Of a stretch of 64,000 nt of DNA, positions 35,982-46,090 are shown piece after piece. The notes beneath the pieces are model-generated. The model saw nothing but the letters and a program-made list of their open reading frames with translations. It searched no databases and was not told where the DNA came from. Where the stretch lies: the NCBI GenBank assembly GCA_963726365.1, contig CAVSCI010000007.1, positions 124,001-188,000 of the forward strand, given 5' to 3'. The translations under genes were made by a program, and so were the position numbers. This DNA is from JAABQG01 sp963726365. GTDB taxonomy: Bacteria; Pseudomonadota; Gammaproteobacteria; Burkholderiales; Burkholderiaceae_C. Every line of letters begins with the position of its first letter. Within the stretch, counting starts at the first letter, position 1.

Positions 35982-38900
35982 TCACCGGAAATCCCGGCTC
36001 CCCGTCATCAGATCGCCCAGCAGCGGCGTCAGGTCGCGCAGGCGGGTGGCGATCAGGTGGCGCACTTCGCCGCCGCTTTCCACGTCGCGCTGCCAGGTGC
36101 CCTGCACCGCCAGCAGGCGGGCGCGCACCAGCTCGCGGCGCTGGCGCTCGCGCAGGGCTTTCCAGACGATGACGTTGACGGTGCCGGTTTCGTCCTCCAG
36201 CGTCACGAAGGTCACGCCCTTGGCGGTGCCGGGCTGCTGGCGCACGGTGACGATGCCGCAGGCGCGCACGGGGCTGCCGTCGGGCAGGTCGCGCAGCTGG
36301 GCGGCGGTGCGCAGCTGCCAGCGGGCGAGTTGCGGGCGCAGCAGGGCCAGCGGGTGGCGGCGCAGGGTGAGGCCGGTGGCGGCGTAGTCGTGGGCGATGG
36401 CCTCGCCCTCCCCGGCTTCGATCAGCGCCAGCGGGGCCTCGTGGGTGGGCGCTTCGCGCAGCAGCTCGGGCGCGCGGTGCAGGGCCGAGGCGTCCCAGAC
36501 CTGCTGGCGGCGGTGGCCTGAGAGGGCGGTCAGCGCGTCGGCGGCGGCCAGGGCTTTGAGGTCGCCGGCGTCGAGGGCGGCGCGCAGGGCGAGGTCTTCG
36601 GTGGTGGTGAAGGGGTGGTGCTGGCGGGCGGCGAGGATGCGTTGGGCGGCGGGTTGGTGAGGCTGGCGACCAGGCGGAGGCCGAGGCGGACGGGGGGGCT
36701 TGTGGATGCGTTGAGGGCGGGATGCTTCGGGGGGTGGGGAAATTGGGGTCAGAGCCCGATTCGGATGAAGGGCTGGGGTTGATTTCCAGGTGACGGGGGC
36801 CGAATCGGGATCCGACCCCAATTTCCTTCGGACCGCCATCTGCGCGCTCTTCCTCCAGCGTGCAATCCCAGTCGCTGGTGGTGACGTCGATGGGGCGGAC
36901 TTCGATGTCGTGGCGGCGGGCGTCCTGCACGAGCTGGCTGGGGGTGTAGAAGCCCAGGGGCTGGCTGTTGAGCATGGCGGCGAGGAAGGCGGCGGGCTCG
37001 TGGCGCTTGAGCCAGCAGCTCACCCACACCAGCAGCGCAAAGCTGGCGGCGTGGCTTTCGGGGAAGCCGTATTCGCCGAAGCCTTCGATCTGGCGGAAGA
37101 TGCCTTGCGCGAACTCGGCCGTGTAGCCGCGCTCGACCATGCCGCCGACGATGCGCTCATGGAACTTGTGCACGCCGCCCTTGCGCTTCCACGCGGCCAT
37201 GGAGCGGCGCAGGCTGTCGGCCTCGCCGGCGCTGAAGCCCGCGGCCAGCATGGCGATCTGCATCACCTGCTCCTGGAAGATCGGCACGCCCAGCGTGCGG
37301 CCCAGCGCCTCGCGCAGCGCCTCCTGCGGGTACTCCACCGGCTCCAGCCCCTGGCGCCGGCGCAGGTAGGGGTGCACCATGCCGCCCTGGATGGGGCCGG
37401 GGCGCACGATGGCGACCTCGATCACCAGGTCGTAGAAGCAGCGGGGTTTGAGGCGCGGCAGCATGCTCATCTGCGCGCGGCTTTCGATCTGGAACACGCC
37501 CACGGTGTCGGCGGCGCAGATCATGTCCCAGGTGGCGGGGTCGTCGCCGGGGATGTCCTGCATGCGGAAGTCCACGCCGCGCCGCGCGCTCACCAGCGCC
37601 AGGCAGCGGCGGATGGCGCTGAGCATGCCCAGGGCCAGCACGTCCACCTTGAGCAGGCCCACGGCGTCCAGGTCGTCCTTGTCCCACTGGATGATGGAGC
37701 GCTCCGGCATGGCGGCGTTTTCCACCGGCACCAGGCGCGTGAGCAGGCCCTGCGTCAGCACGAAGCCGCCCACGTGCTGGCTCAGGTGGCGCGGAAAGGT
37801 GAGGAGCTGCGCGGCGGTCTCCAGCCACTGGCGCACGCGCAGGTCGTCGGGGTCCAGGCCGGCGTCGCGCACGCGCTGGGCCGCGCCCTCGCTGCCGTCG
37901 AACCAGTAATGCTCCTTGGCCAGCGCGTCGATCTGCGCCAGGTCCATGCCCAGCGCGCGGCCCGCGTCGCGCAGCGCGCTGCGGGTGCGCCAGCAGATGA
38001 CCACGGCGGTCAGCGCGGCGCGCTCGCGGCCGTACTTGGCGTAGATGTACTGGATGACTTCCTCGCGCCGCTGGTGCTCGAAGTCGACGTCGATGTCGGG
38101 CGGCTCGTTGCGCTCGCGGGAGATGAAGCGCTCGAACAGCACGCTCATGCGCGCCGGGTCCACCTCGGTCACGCCCAGGCAGTAGCAGACCGCCGAGTTG
38201 GCCGCCGAGCCGCGCCCCTGGCACAGGATGCCGCGCCCGCGCGCAAAGCGCACCAGGTCGTGCACGGTGAGGAAGTACATCTCGTACTTCAGCTCGGCAA
38301 TCAGCGCCAGCTCGTGCTCGATCTGCTTCTGCACCGGGGCGGGCACGCCGGCGGGGTAGCGCACGCGGGCGCCTTCTTCGCGTGTGGTGGCGCAGGGTCT
38401 GCGCGGGCGTGGTGCCGGGCAGCACGGTTTCCATGGGGTACTGGTAGCGCAGCTCGTCCAGGCTGAAGCTGCAGCGCGCGGCCACCACCGCGGTGTGGGC
38501 CAGCAGCTCGGGCGGGTAGAGCGCGGCCAGGCGCAGGCGCGGACGCAGGTGCGCCTCGGCGTTGGGCTGCAGGCCGAAGCCGCACTGGGCCACCGGCGTG
38601 CCCAGGCGCACGGCGGTGAGCACGTCGTGCAGCACCTTGCGCGAGCGCACGTGCATGACCACGTCGCCGGCGGCCACCAGCGGCACGCCGGTGCGGGCCG
38701 AGGCTTCTTCAAGCTGCGTGAGCCACAGGTCGTCGTCCAGGCCGTGCAACAACTCGGCTGCCAGCCAGAAATTCGAACCAAATTGGCGCCTTCCCAGCGT
38801 CAATCGGTCACAGAGTGCTTCCAGAGTGATAGCGCTGCGGGTGAGCCGGTCCGGCGCCAGGATGAGCTCGCAATCGGGCAGGCGATCGGCGGTGACGTCC

Positions 38901-39276
38901 TGCCAGCCCAGGCGGTACTCGCCCTTGGGCGCGGCGCGCCGCCCGGCGGTGATGAACTCGCACAGCGCGCCCCAGCCGTTCAGGTTGTGCGCCAGCGCGA
39001 TCAGGCGAAAGCGCCCGTCGCCGCCGTCGAGCACGAACTCGCTGCCGGCCAGCAGCTTGAGGCCGAGCTTCTTCGCCTCCGCATGCGCGCGCACCAGCCC
39101 CGCCACCGAGCATTCATCGGTGATGGCCAGCGCGGTGTAGCCCAGCGCATGGGCGCGCGCCACCAGTTCCTCGGCGTGCGAGGCGCCGACCTGGAAGCTG
39201 AAGTTGGTGCGGCAATGCAGCTCCGCATAGGCGGGAAGGCCGGGGAAGCCGGCGGGGGCCGGTACGGGGTAACCAT
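35982..39276 (-). CDS. dnaE2: Error-prone DNA polymerase DnaE2/ImuC, disrupted
   Basis: C-family polymerase alpha-subunit paralogue used in SOS translesion synthesis, about 1,070 residues plus an insertion. The PHP domain starts YAELHCRTNFSFQVGASHAE. Polymerase motifs include GRGSAANSAVCYCLGVTEVD, NEPPDIDVDFEHQRREEVIQ, and GLLKVDVLALGMLSAIRRCL. The OB domain at the end reads RACGIVTVRQQPGTAKGVTF and ETGTVNVIVWKALRER. The frame breaks near 38380-38390, at a palindromic insert (36738-36826) and near 36660, where PPVRLGLRLVAS and AAQRILAARQHHPFTT are in different frames. The 5' end is also uncertain: the likely ATG (39276) is out of frame with the downstream block. It is either a pseudogene or a functional gene with sequencing indels. 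Confidence 0.82.
36738..36826. repeat. REP-like palindromic element inside dnaE2
   Basis: Two 27 bp arms, starting GGAAATTGGGGTCAGAGCCC at 36738 and mirrored at 36800-36826 (CCGAATCGGGATCCGACCCC then AATTTCC), match at about 25 of 27 positions and flank a 35 bp loop. The AATTGGGGTC / GACCCCAATT palindrome is a form often seen in REP elements mobilised by RAYT-type (TnpA-REP) transposases. It lies between the DWDCTLEEE and RLGLRLVAS blocks of dnaE2. Confidence 0.7.
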
Positions 39277-39290
39277 GGCGAGGATTCAGT

Positions 39291-39365
39291 CGGCGCCGGG
39301 CCGCCCCAAGCCGACTGCGGCCCCCTCGGGGGCAGCGCAGTACACGCAGTGACAAGCGTGGGGGC
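39291..39365 (-). repeat. GC-rich hairpin repeat between imuB and dnaE2
   Basis: Minus strand reads TTGTCACTGCGTGTACTGCG, then CTGCCCCCGAGGGGGCCGCA and CTTGGGGCGGCCCGGCG. The CCCCCGAGGGGG core is a near-perfect hairpin. From memory, this sequence type recurs widely in Comamonadaceae intergenic DNA. Only one copy is seen here. Confidence 0.5.
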
Positions 39366-39372
39366 CGTCATG

Positions 39373-40821
39373 TCAGGCGAACAGGCCATGCAGAAACCAC
39401 CCCGGCTGGGCCCCGGCCTGCGCCAGCCGCTCGCGGTAGATCCACAGCAGGCCGGCCTGCGCGCTGCGGGCGACGAAGTAGTCGCGCAGCGCGGCCGGGG
39501 CGGCGGCGGTGCCGGTGGCGTCGGGCTCCCACCAGGCGGCCTCGATGCGCTGCGGCCCGGCCAGCAGGGTGAGCGGGCCCTGGTACAGCGGGCGGTGGCG
39601 CTGCACCGTCAGCCGCTGCGGCGTGGCCAGCAGCCAGGTGGGGTAGAGGGCGTCGGGCTGCAGGGTGCTGGAGGCGGCCACCGCAGGAGCCTTGGCGGGC
39701 CCGGTGACGGCGGGGGGGGCCGGCGCGGGCTTTTTTCTGGCAGTTTTCAAGCTCTTTTGGCCACTTCCCAGCGTCTTCTGGTCATTGTTTGCTATCAACT
39801 GGGGAGCATCCACAGCCGCCGACCAGGCCTGCATGCGCTCGGGCCGATGGTCGGCGCGGGGCTCCACGCGCTGCACCTGGGCCGCGCCGAGGCGCGCGCT
39901 CAGGCGCTCGACGAGCTGGTGCAGGCTGTCGCCCTGGCGCCGGTCTTCCAGCAGCAGGCTGGCGCTGGCGCCGGGCAGCGGCGCGGTCTCCACCGTGGCC
40001 AGGCGCAGGGCGATGGCGGGCGCGGCCAGCGTGGTGCGCGCCAGGTGCTCGGCCAGCAGGCGCTCGAAGTGGGCCATGTCCAGCGTGGGCTCGGCGGTGC
40101 GCACCAGCAGGTGGTCGTCGCTCGGGCCGTTGCGGCGGCGGTCCATCTGCCAGCCCAGGCGCAGCACCAGCGCGCCCTGCCGGCGCGCCTGCAGCCAGGC
40201 GTGCAGCAGGGCCAGCAGGCGGCGCGCGCCGAACAGCAGGGCGCTGGCGTTTTCCACGTGCGCGGGCAGCTCCAGCGGCTCGTCGAACCCCTCGGGCAGC
40301 ACGAGCCAGGGATACAGCTCGGGCTTCTCGCCAAAGGCCTGGTCGAGCGCGTCGAGCAGGCCGTCGCCGAAGCGGCGCACCAGCCCGCCGCGCGGCAGCG
40401 CGCGCAGGTCGCCCCAGGTACGGCAGCCCAGTCGCTCCAGCGTGGGCTGATGAGTACGGGCGGCGGCGAGCGCGGCCAGCGGCAGTTGCGCGGGCGGCGT
40501 GGCCGCGGGCCCGGGGGCGCCGTGGTGGCGGGCATCGAGGCGTTCAAGCAGCCGCCCGATCGCTATCAAGGATGTAGCGCCTTGTGACCATTCCACGCTG
40601 GGATAAGGCTGATTTTGTTCAAAAAACTGCCTGAGCAGAGCCCGCCGGCCGCCAAACAGCCGCTCGCTGGCCGAGATCTCCAGCACCACCGCGCCATCGG
40701 CCAGCGCCACGCGCGGCGTGAACTGCAGGGCGCGCCAGCTCCACAGGCGCAGGGCTTCGTCCTGGCCCGTGGTGGCCGGCGGCTCAGCGTGCGGCAGGGG
40801 CAGCAAGGCGATCCAGTGCAC
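39373..40821 (-). CDS. imuB: ImuB, inactive Y-family polymerase-like protein
   Basis: 482-residue Y-family polymerase relative that lacks polymerase activity and bridges ImuA, DnaE2 and the beta clamp. A GTG start gives VHWIALLPLPHAEPPATT, overlapping the imuA 3' end by 38 bp. Family blocks are LWSWRALQFTPRVALADGAV, ISASERLFGGRRALLRQF, LERLGCRTWGDLRALPRGGL, and AFGEKPELYPWLVLPEGFDE. The C-terminus DYFVARSAQAGLLWIYRERL is typical. Two dispersed repeats lie in frame within it, adding NDQKTLGSGQKSLKTARK and part of NQPYPSVEWSQGATSLIAIG. Confidence 0.88.
   Translation of the reverse strand: MHWIALLPLPHAEPPATTGQDEALRLWSWRALQFTPRVALADGAVVLEISASERLFGGRRALLRQFFEQNQPYPSVEWSQGATSLIAIGRLLERLDARHHGAPGPAATPPAQLPLAALAAARTHQPTLERLGCRTWGDLRALPRGGLVRRFGDGLLDALDQAFGEKPELYPWLVLPEGFDEPLELPAHVENASALLFGARRLLALLHAWLQARRQGALVLRLGWQMDRRRNGPSDDHLLVRTAEPTLDMAHFERLLAEHLARTTLAAPAIALRLATVETAPLPGASASLLLEDRRQGDSLHQLVERLSARLGAAQVQRVEPRADHRPERMQAWSAAVDAPQLIANNDQKTLGSGQKSLKTARKKPAPAPPAVTGPAKAPAVAASSTLQPDALYPTWLLATPQRLTVQRHRPLYQGPLTLLAGPQRIEAAWWEPDATGTAAAPAALRDYFVARSAQAGLLWIYRERLAQAGAQPGWFLHGLFA
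39742..39797 (-). repeat. Dispersed repeat, copy 6, inside imuB
   Basis: Minus strand: TTGATAGCAAACAATGACCA, then GACGCTGGGAAGTGGCCAAA. It is read in frame as part of imuB in a linker after the little-finger region. Confidence 0.6.
40562..40627 (+). repeat. Dispersed repeat, copy 7, inside imuB
   Basis: Plus strand: GCTATCAAGGATGTAGCGCC, then TTGTGACCATTCCACGCTGG and GATAAGGCTGATTTTGTTCA. It lies antisense within the imuB frame. Confidence 0.6.
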
Positions 40822-41898
40822 GGTGGGCTCCGGGGTGAACGGTTTCAGCGGGCACCCGGGTGCTGGCCAGCGCAGCCAGGACGGAGATCCCCTGCGGGAT
40901 GGATGCCCCAGCCACGGACTGCGCGGGCTGCGCCGCCGGTTGGGCGGCCGGGGCTGCAGGGGCCGGAACACCGACGGGTTGGGCAGCCGGGGCGACGGCA
41001 GGAAGGGCCGCGCCGCTGCCTTGGCGGCGGCGCGCGGACTGCTGGCGGCAGGCCTCCAGCAAAGCCTGCAGCCGCTCGGGACGCGCCGGCAGCACCAGCG
41101 GCGCGGCCAGCGGCGGGCCGCGGCGCTTGAGCAGGCGCAGCGTCAGCGCGTCCGCGCCCTCGCCCGGCTCCAGCAGCAGCCGCAGCACGGCGGGCGAGGC
41201 TTCCTGCTGCGCGGCCAGCGGGCGCATCACGAACAGGCTTTGCTGGAAGTTCTGCGCGGCCATCTGCAGGCGGCGCAGCTGCTCGGGCCGCACCAGCGGC
41301 AGCCAGGCCAGCACGGCAGCACACCCCAGTGCAGCGCAAGCGCCTGCTCGCAGGCCCAGACCCGCGCCGCCGCATCGGTGGCCAGTGCGGGGCCCTGCAG
41401 CACCAGCAGGCGCGATGCGTCCAGCCCCTGCGCGGCCAGACCCGGCACGAACGGCCGGTACGGCGGGTTGACCAGCACCAGCGGGCCCGCCGAAGACGCC
41501 CCCAGCGCCGGCAGCAGCAGCCGCCATTCGCCCTGCCCGGCCTGCGGCTGCAGCACCTCCACCAGCGCCCCCACCGGCCAGCCGCCGCCGGGCAGCACGG
41601 CATCCAGCGCGGCATGGCCCGTGGGCCGCGTGGCACCCACGTTGCGCGCGAGCTCGTCGGCGCGCCAGACGGCGGCAGGCGGCGAGGGGGAAGAGGGGGG
41701 AGATGGAAGGGGAGGATGAATCAGGAGAAGGATGAGAGGAAAAGAGTATAAAAAAAAAGTATATGAGGAATAGGAGAGGGGTGAAAGCCGAGAGGAGAGA
41801 GCCTGATTGTCGGCCCCCAGGGCCTCAGGCGCCGCCGAAGCGGGCCGGGCGCGGGACAGGGCCAGGGAAGAAGCAGGAGACAACGCGGGGGATGGCAT
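40784..41898 (-). CDS. imuA: ImuA, SOS mutasome RecA-like protein (one frameshift)
   Basis: RecA/SulA-like protein of about 371 residues and first gene of the imuA-imuB-dnaE2 operon. The probable start MPSPALSPASSLALSRARP at 41898 lies 53 bp from a LexA box. The conserved part begins VWRADELARNVGATRPTGHA, then LDAVLPGGGWPVGALVEVLQ and GEWRLLLPALGASSAGPLVL. The frame breaks at about 41315-41335 and resumes AAVLAWLPLVRPEQLRRLQM and FQQSLFVMRPLAAQQEAS. The first ~75 residues are unusual: a low-complexity segment (YSSYTFFLYSFPLILLLIHP, then PPLPSPPSSPSPP) encoded by a purine-rich tract on the plus strand, absent from typical ImuA. Confidence 0.82.
41681..41800 (+). other. Purine-rich tract in the imuA 5' region
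   Basis: About 120 bp of almost pure A/G on the plus strand, for example GGCGAGGGGGAAGAGGGGGG and AGGAGAAGGATGAGAGGAAA, with an A9 run near 41750-41758. Composition is sharply unlike the neighbouring GC-rich codons. On the minus strand it encodes the Ser/Pro/Phe/Leu-rich N-terminal segment of imuA. Confidence 0.75.
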
Positions 41899-41950
41899 GG
41901 CGCAAGCCGGCAACAGGCCTCGGACAACGAGGGGTGAAAGCGGTCCTGAA

Positions 41951-41970
41951 TACTGTACGGATAAACAGTA
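41951..41970 (-). promoter_or_regulatory. LexA box (SOS operator) upstream of imuA
   Basis: TACTGTACGGATAAACAGTA is a near-perfect match to the CTGT-N8-ACAG LexA operator. It lies 53 bp before the imuA start, so LexA should repress imuA-imuB-dnaE2 until DNA damage activates RecA. Confidence 0.9.
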
Positions 41971-42412
41971 TAGAGTGGCTTTCGCCGGCTTGCGAACGGC
42001 CGGCGCCCACCAGATGCGGCGACATGCCGGCCGGCGCAGCGGGCCGATGAGCAGGTCCAAGGCCTGCTGGCGGTACGGGCGGCCGTGAACTCGGGATGGC
42101 GGGGCGGATGTAGCGGTCGAGGAGGTGCGAACGGCGCGTCGTTGCGCGCGATCAAGGAGGAGCGCCAAGGCCGGGGGACATGCGCGCCAGCCGGGGTCGG
42201 AGTGCGCCGCGCCAGGCCTGATGCGAGCCCCCAGCACGTTGCCGTCCGCCAATGGATCAGGGCCGGAGGCCTTGGGTGACAAGGCCAGCATCGCTGCAGG
42301 TTTGGGCTTCAGGGACATTCGCGCAGCTGGTAGTGCCCCCCGGCCGATCCGCCGCCGCCGGGGGTCAGGGCTAGGGGCAGCGTTGGAACGAGTAAGGAGG
42401 GAAGGGCCCCGC
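41971..42412. other. 442 bp between the SOS promoter and the DUF1295 gene
   Basis: No recognisable gene on either strand. The minus strand is open but its translation is Arg/Pro-rich without motifs. It may contain a lost stop and terminator of the DUF1295 gene. Confidence 0.4.
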
Positions 42413-43165
42413 TCAAGCAGCCCGGGCACCAGCCACCAGCTGCGTTTCTTGTACGCCGCCCACTCGGGGTAGCGCGACATGCTGGCTTCCTTCAGGACCA
42501 TGTTGACCGAGAACAGCCCCAGCCAGACCCAGGCCAGCACCAGCACCGGCAGCCAGTGCCAGACCATCAGCGCGAAGCTGCCGTAGATCATCATCTCGCC
42601 CAGGTAGTTGGGGTGGCGGATGTAGCGGTGCATGCCGTCGGTGATGAGCCCGCGGCGCACGCGCAGGGTGTAGTACTTCTGCGCGTCGGCCGCGATCATG
42701 ATGACCGAGCCCAGCATGCACAGGCTGATGCACAGCGCGAACCAGACGTGATCGGGCAGCGGGTACACCGGCCGCGCCGTGCCCGAGATCAGCAGCCAGC
42801 CGAACACCCAGTACCAGCCCAGCACGCCCAGGAAGGCGTTGATGCCGCCGCCGATGGTGATCTTCACCTGCCAGTTCGGGTCGGGGAAGGCCAGGTCCTT
42901 GACCAGCCAGACCAGGCCGTAGGTGCCGTGCAGCGCCAGGTAGATCCAGGCCGCGGTGGAGGTGTTGCCGTACCACCAGATCAAAAAGCCGAGGAAGAAG
43001 AAGGTGCCGCCCTTCTGGAAGTTGATGACCCAGGCGAACTTCCACGGCCGTGGCCCGCCCAGGAAGTCCTGCGACAGCCAGTTGTTGAACCGCCGCAGGG
43101 CCAGCGCCCAGGCGGGCCCCGGGCTGGCGGAACCGCGGCTGGGAAACCGGACTGGCGGGTTCCAT
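42413..43165 (-). CDS. DUF1295 / isoprenylcysteine methyltransferase-like membrane protein (frameshifts at ends)
   Basis: Polytopic membrane protein of about 250 residues in the DUF1295/ICMT-like superfamily. Central sequence RRFNNWLSQDFLGGPRPWKF, FQKGGTFFFLGFLIWWYGNT and WQVKITIGGGINAFLGVLGW is followed by the family motif MHRYIRHPNYLGEMMIYGSF and WAAYKKRSWWLVPGLL. Both ends are uncertain: the likely ATG (43165) and the stop at 42413 are in a different frame from the centre, so indels near 43120 and 42420 are probable. Members methylate or reduce small lipophilic substrates; the role here is unknown. Confidence 0.72.
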   Translation of the reverse strand: MEPASPVSQPRFRQPGARLGAGPAAVQQLAVAGLPGRATAVEVRLGHQLPEGRHLLLPRLFDLVVRQHLHRGLDLPGAARHLRPGLAGQGPGLPRPELAGEDHHRRRHQRLPGRAGLVLGVRLAADLGHGAAGVPAARSRLVRAVHQPVHAGLGHHDRGRRAEVLHPARAPRAHHRRHAPLHPPPQLPGRDDDLRQLRADGLALAAGAGAGLGLAGAVLGQHGPEGSQHVALPRVGGVQETQLVAGARAA

Positions 43166-43208
43166 CGGACGTTCCTGTGGTTGCGGGCGGGACCGGCAGG
43201 CTCAACAG

Positions 43209-45436
43209 TCAGGCCACGGGCCGCAAGGCGGACAACCCGCCCATCAGGCCTGCCGCCACCTCCCGCCCCTGCGCATCGTGCCGCACCACGGTGAACGGCG
43301 GCAGGCCTTGCATCAGGCGTTTGCCGTAGGACGTGCGCGTCAGGCGGCGGTCGTAGCAGTACACAAACGCCTGGTCGGTCTCGGTGCGGATGGCGCGGCC
43401 GGCCCACTGGGCCAGGCGGATGGCGGTGGCCGGCACCACGAGTTCGCTGAACGGGTCTCGCCCCACGGCGCGCAGCCACTCGGCGCGCGCCTCGCCCACC
43501 GGGTCGTCGGGCGGGGCGAAGGGCAGCTTGGCGATGAACACGCTCTCGCACAGCGCCCCGGCAGGTCCAGCCCCTCGCCGAAGGACTGCATGCCGAAGAT
43601 GACCGACACACCGCCCGCCTCCACCCGCTCGCGGTGGCGCGCCAGCAGCACGGCGCGCGGCAGCTCGGTCTGCACCAGCACCACGTCGCGCAGATCACCG
43701 GGCAGCGCCTCGACCGCCACGCGCAGCTGCTCGCGCGAGGTGAACAGCGCCAGCGCGCCGTGTCGCACCTCGCCCAGGTCGCGGATCAGCGAGCGCGCCA
43801 CGTCGGCGTTGAAGGCGGCAGCATCCTTGGGGTCGGCGGCGGTCTCGGAGGTGATGAAGCGGCCCTGCGTCGCAAAGTCGAAGGGGCTGGAGACTTCGAG
43901 CGTGACGGCGGCCGGGTCGCCGTGCAGGCCGGACTCCTTCAGGAAGAAGTCGAACTGGCCGCAGCTGGTCAGCGTGGCCGAGGTGATGACCGCGCCACGC
44001 ACCGCCGACCACAGGTGCGTGCGCAGCGTGGCGCCGGGCAGGATCGGGCTGGCGTGCGCCTTCACGACGATGAACTCGCCCACCACCTCGCAGGTGAACC
44101 ATTTGGCCGCGGGCACCTGGCGCTCGGTGGCCGGGCCGTCTTGCGGGCCTGCGTCGTGCAGCAGCAACTGGGCGGTGGTGAAGACATCCTCCAGCCGGGG
44201 CGCGAGCATGCCGATCTGCGCGTACAGGGTGGACAGGCGGCGCGCCTCGTCGGGCTTGTCGCGGATTTCCGCGCGCAGCGCCTTGGCCACCGCGCTCACG
44301 CAGGCCAGGTAGCTTTCGGCCGTCACGCTCAGCAGGCGCAGCGGCTCGTCCAGCACAGCGGGCAGAACCCCCTGCGGCACGCGGGCACGCGCCGGGCCCC
44401 AGGTGCCCTTCTGCTCATTGAGCTGGGCGCCGTACAGGTCCATCACCAGCCGCGAGAGGTCGAGCAGGGTCTGCTTGAGCTGGCTGGACAGCCGGTAGAC
44501 GTCGGCCACCTCGGACACGTTCACCAGCCCCCCGATACGCACCACGCGGGTGGCCAGCTTGTCCACCCAGTTGGTGCGCGAGAGGTCCATCGCGCAGGCG
44601 AACTGCTCCAGCGCCGTGGCCGGCAGGTGATGGCCTTCGTCCAGCACCAGCAGGCAGTGGTCCAGCTCCGGCAGCAGGCGCGAGCCGAGCGAGGACAGCA
44701 GCAGGTCGTGGTTGGCCACGATGACCTGCGCGCCGACCAGTTCCTTGCGCTTGTCGTAATAGGTGCAGCTGCTGAACACCGGGCAGTGCTTGCCGGTGCA
44801 GGAGCGCGCGTCGGCGGCCACCGGGCTCCAGAGTTCGGGCTCGGGCGGAATGGACAAGGTGTCGCGGTCGCCGCCCCAGGCGCCGCTGGCCAGCTCGCGC
44901 GCCATGCCGACGTAGAAGTGCAGGCGGGCTTCGGGGTTCAGGTGCGCGGAGAAGCGGGTGGCGGGTTCGGGCTCTTCATCGGCGAAGAGCTCGTCCTCCG
45001 GGCCGTCGCCGCCGCCAGCGAGCTGGTTGAGCTTGAGCTTGCAGACGTAGCGCCCGCGCCCCTTGGCCAGCGCGAAACGAAAGGGCTGCGGCATCTGCGC
45101 CGCCAGGGCGGGTAGATCCTTGTTGACGAGCTGCTCCTGCAGCGCCACGGTGGCGGTGGAGATCAGCACCCGCGTGTTGCGCGAGAGCGCCAGCGCAATG
45201 GCGGGCGCGCAGTAGGCCAGCGACTTGCCCACGCCGGTGCCGGCCTGGATCACGGCGATCGAGCGCACCGGCTCGGCCTCGCCCTCCTCCACCTTGCCCA
45301 GCGTGACGTCGGCAAAGGTGCGGGCCACCTGCTCGGCCATCTGGCGCTGGCCGGGGCGGTCGCGGAAGTCGGCATCGGCCGCGACGACATCGTCGAAGGC
45401 CTGCAGGGCGGACTGGGCAAGCGGGGACAGGGACAT
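43209..45436 (-). CDS. dinG: ATP-dependent DNA helicase, DinG/YoaA type (one frameshift)
   Basis: XPD-like Fe-S helicase of about 742 residues for DNA repair and R-loop removal. The start is MSLSPLAQSALQAFDDVVAA. Walker A is AVIQAGTGVGKSLAY. Four cluster cysteines are visible: the one in GRGRYVCKLK, then ARSCTGKHCPVFSSCTYY. The Walker B box is LVLDEGHHLPATALEQF. Late motifs are ALALFTSREQLRVAVEAL and FGMQSFGEGLDLPG. The frame breaks at about 43555-43562, then VFIAKLPFAPPDDPV and ELVVPATAIRLAQWAGRAIR continue to the end. No LexA box was seen directly upstream. Confidence 0.88.
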
Positions 45437-45512
45437 GGCCCGAGTGTGGCACGGCGCGGCAGTACAACCGGGCCATGCCTGCCCCGGCCCCGGACATCTC
45501 GCAGGTGCGCGC

Positions 45513-45926
45513 TCAGGCAGTGAGCAAGCGCCAGGCCCACCAGACACCGATCCCCATCTGCACCGCAAAGGCCGTGAACCGCAGGGTGACGGCCGTGGGC
45601 CTGAGTGAGGCGAGGTGGATGCAGGACTGGACGATACGGGCGCCCAGCAGCACCATCGCAAGCGGATCGGTCACGGCGCTTCGGCCGGTGACCAGCGCCA
45701 CCAGCATCAGGCCGCCGAACAGCGGCAGTCCCTCCAGGCAATTGGCGTGCGCCCGCGCCAGCCGCTGCATGAACGGCGACAGGTTGCTGTTCTCCGGGTT
45801 GAAGCCGTTGGCGGGCACCACACCACGGGCCACCAACGCACTGCGGATGCCTTCCATGAGCACCAGCAGGGCCAGGGTCCAGGCGATGAAACCGGTCAGG
45901 GCAAAGGCAGTGGGCGTGACGGTCAT
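45513..45926 (-). CDS. MAPEG family membrane protein
   Basis: 137-residue MAPEG protein. It begins MTVTPTAFALTGFIAWTLAL; the family motif is RLARAHANCLEGLPLFGGLM, with the conserved Glu that the 30.2 kb paralogue lacks. Helices 3 and 4 are MVLLGARIVQSCIHLASL and LRFTAFAVQMGIGVWWAW. Probably a glutathione-transferase-like membrane enzyme; the substrate is unknown. Confidence 0.85.
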   Translation of the reverse strand: MTVTPTAFALTGFIAWTLALLVLMEGIRSALVARGVVPANGFNPENSNLSPFMQRLARAHANCLEGLPLFGGLMLVALVTGRSAVTDPLAMVLLGARIVQSCIHLASLRPTAVTLRFTAFAVQMGIGVWWAWRLLTA

Positions 45927-46090
45927 GTGAGTCTCCTCAATCCGGCCAAGTGACAGGGATGGCGGCTGCAGGCCGGCTGCAACGCCCGCAATGTAGCTTC
46001 CACCCGGCGCGACGGCAACCGTCGCCCGGAGTCGTCGCCCGGCGGACCGGCTGTTTAACCGGCAAATGCGCGGGTTTTGAGGTCGCCGCC

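Noticed and set aside
36790..38466. Plus-strand open frame of about 560 codons
   Set aside because: Antisense to dnaE2, whose sense strand has clear polymerase motifs.
41227..43698. Continuous minus-strand frame linking DinG-region, DUF1295 and ImuA sequences
   Set aside because: It joins parts of three families with motif-free filler. The lack of stops is a GC and indel effect.
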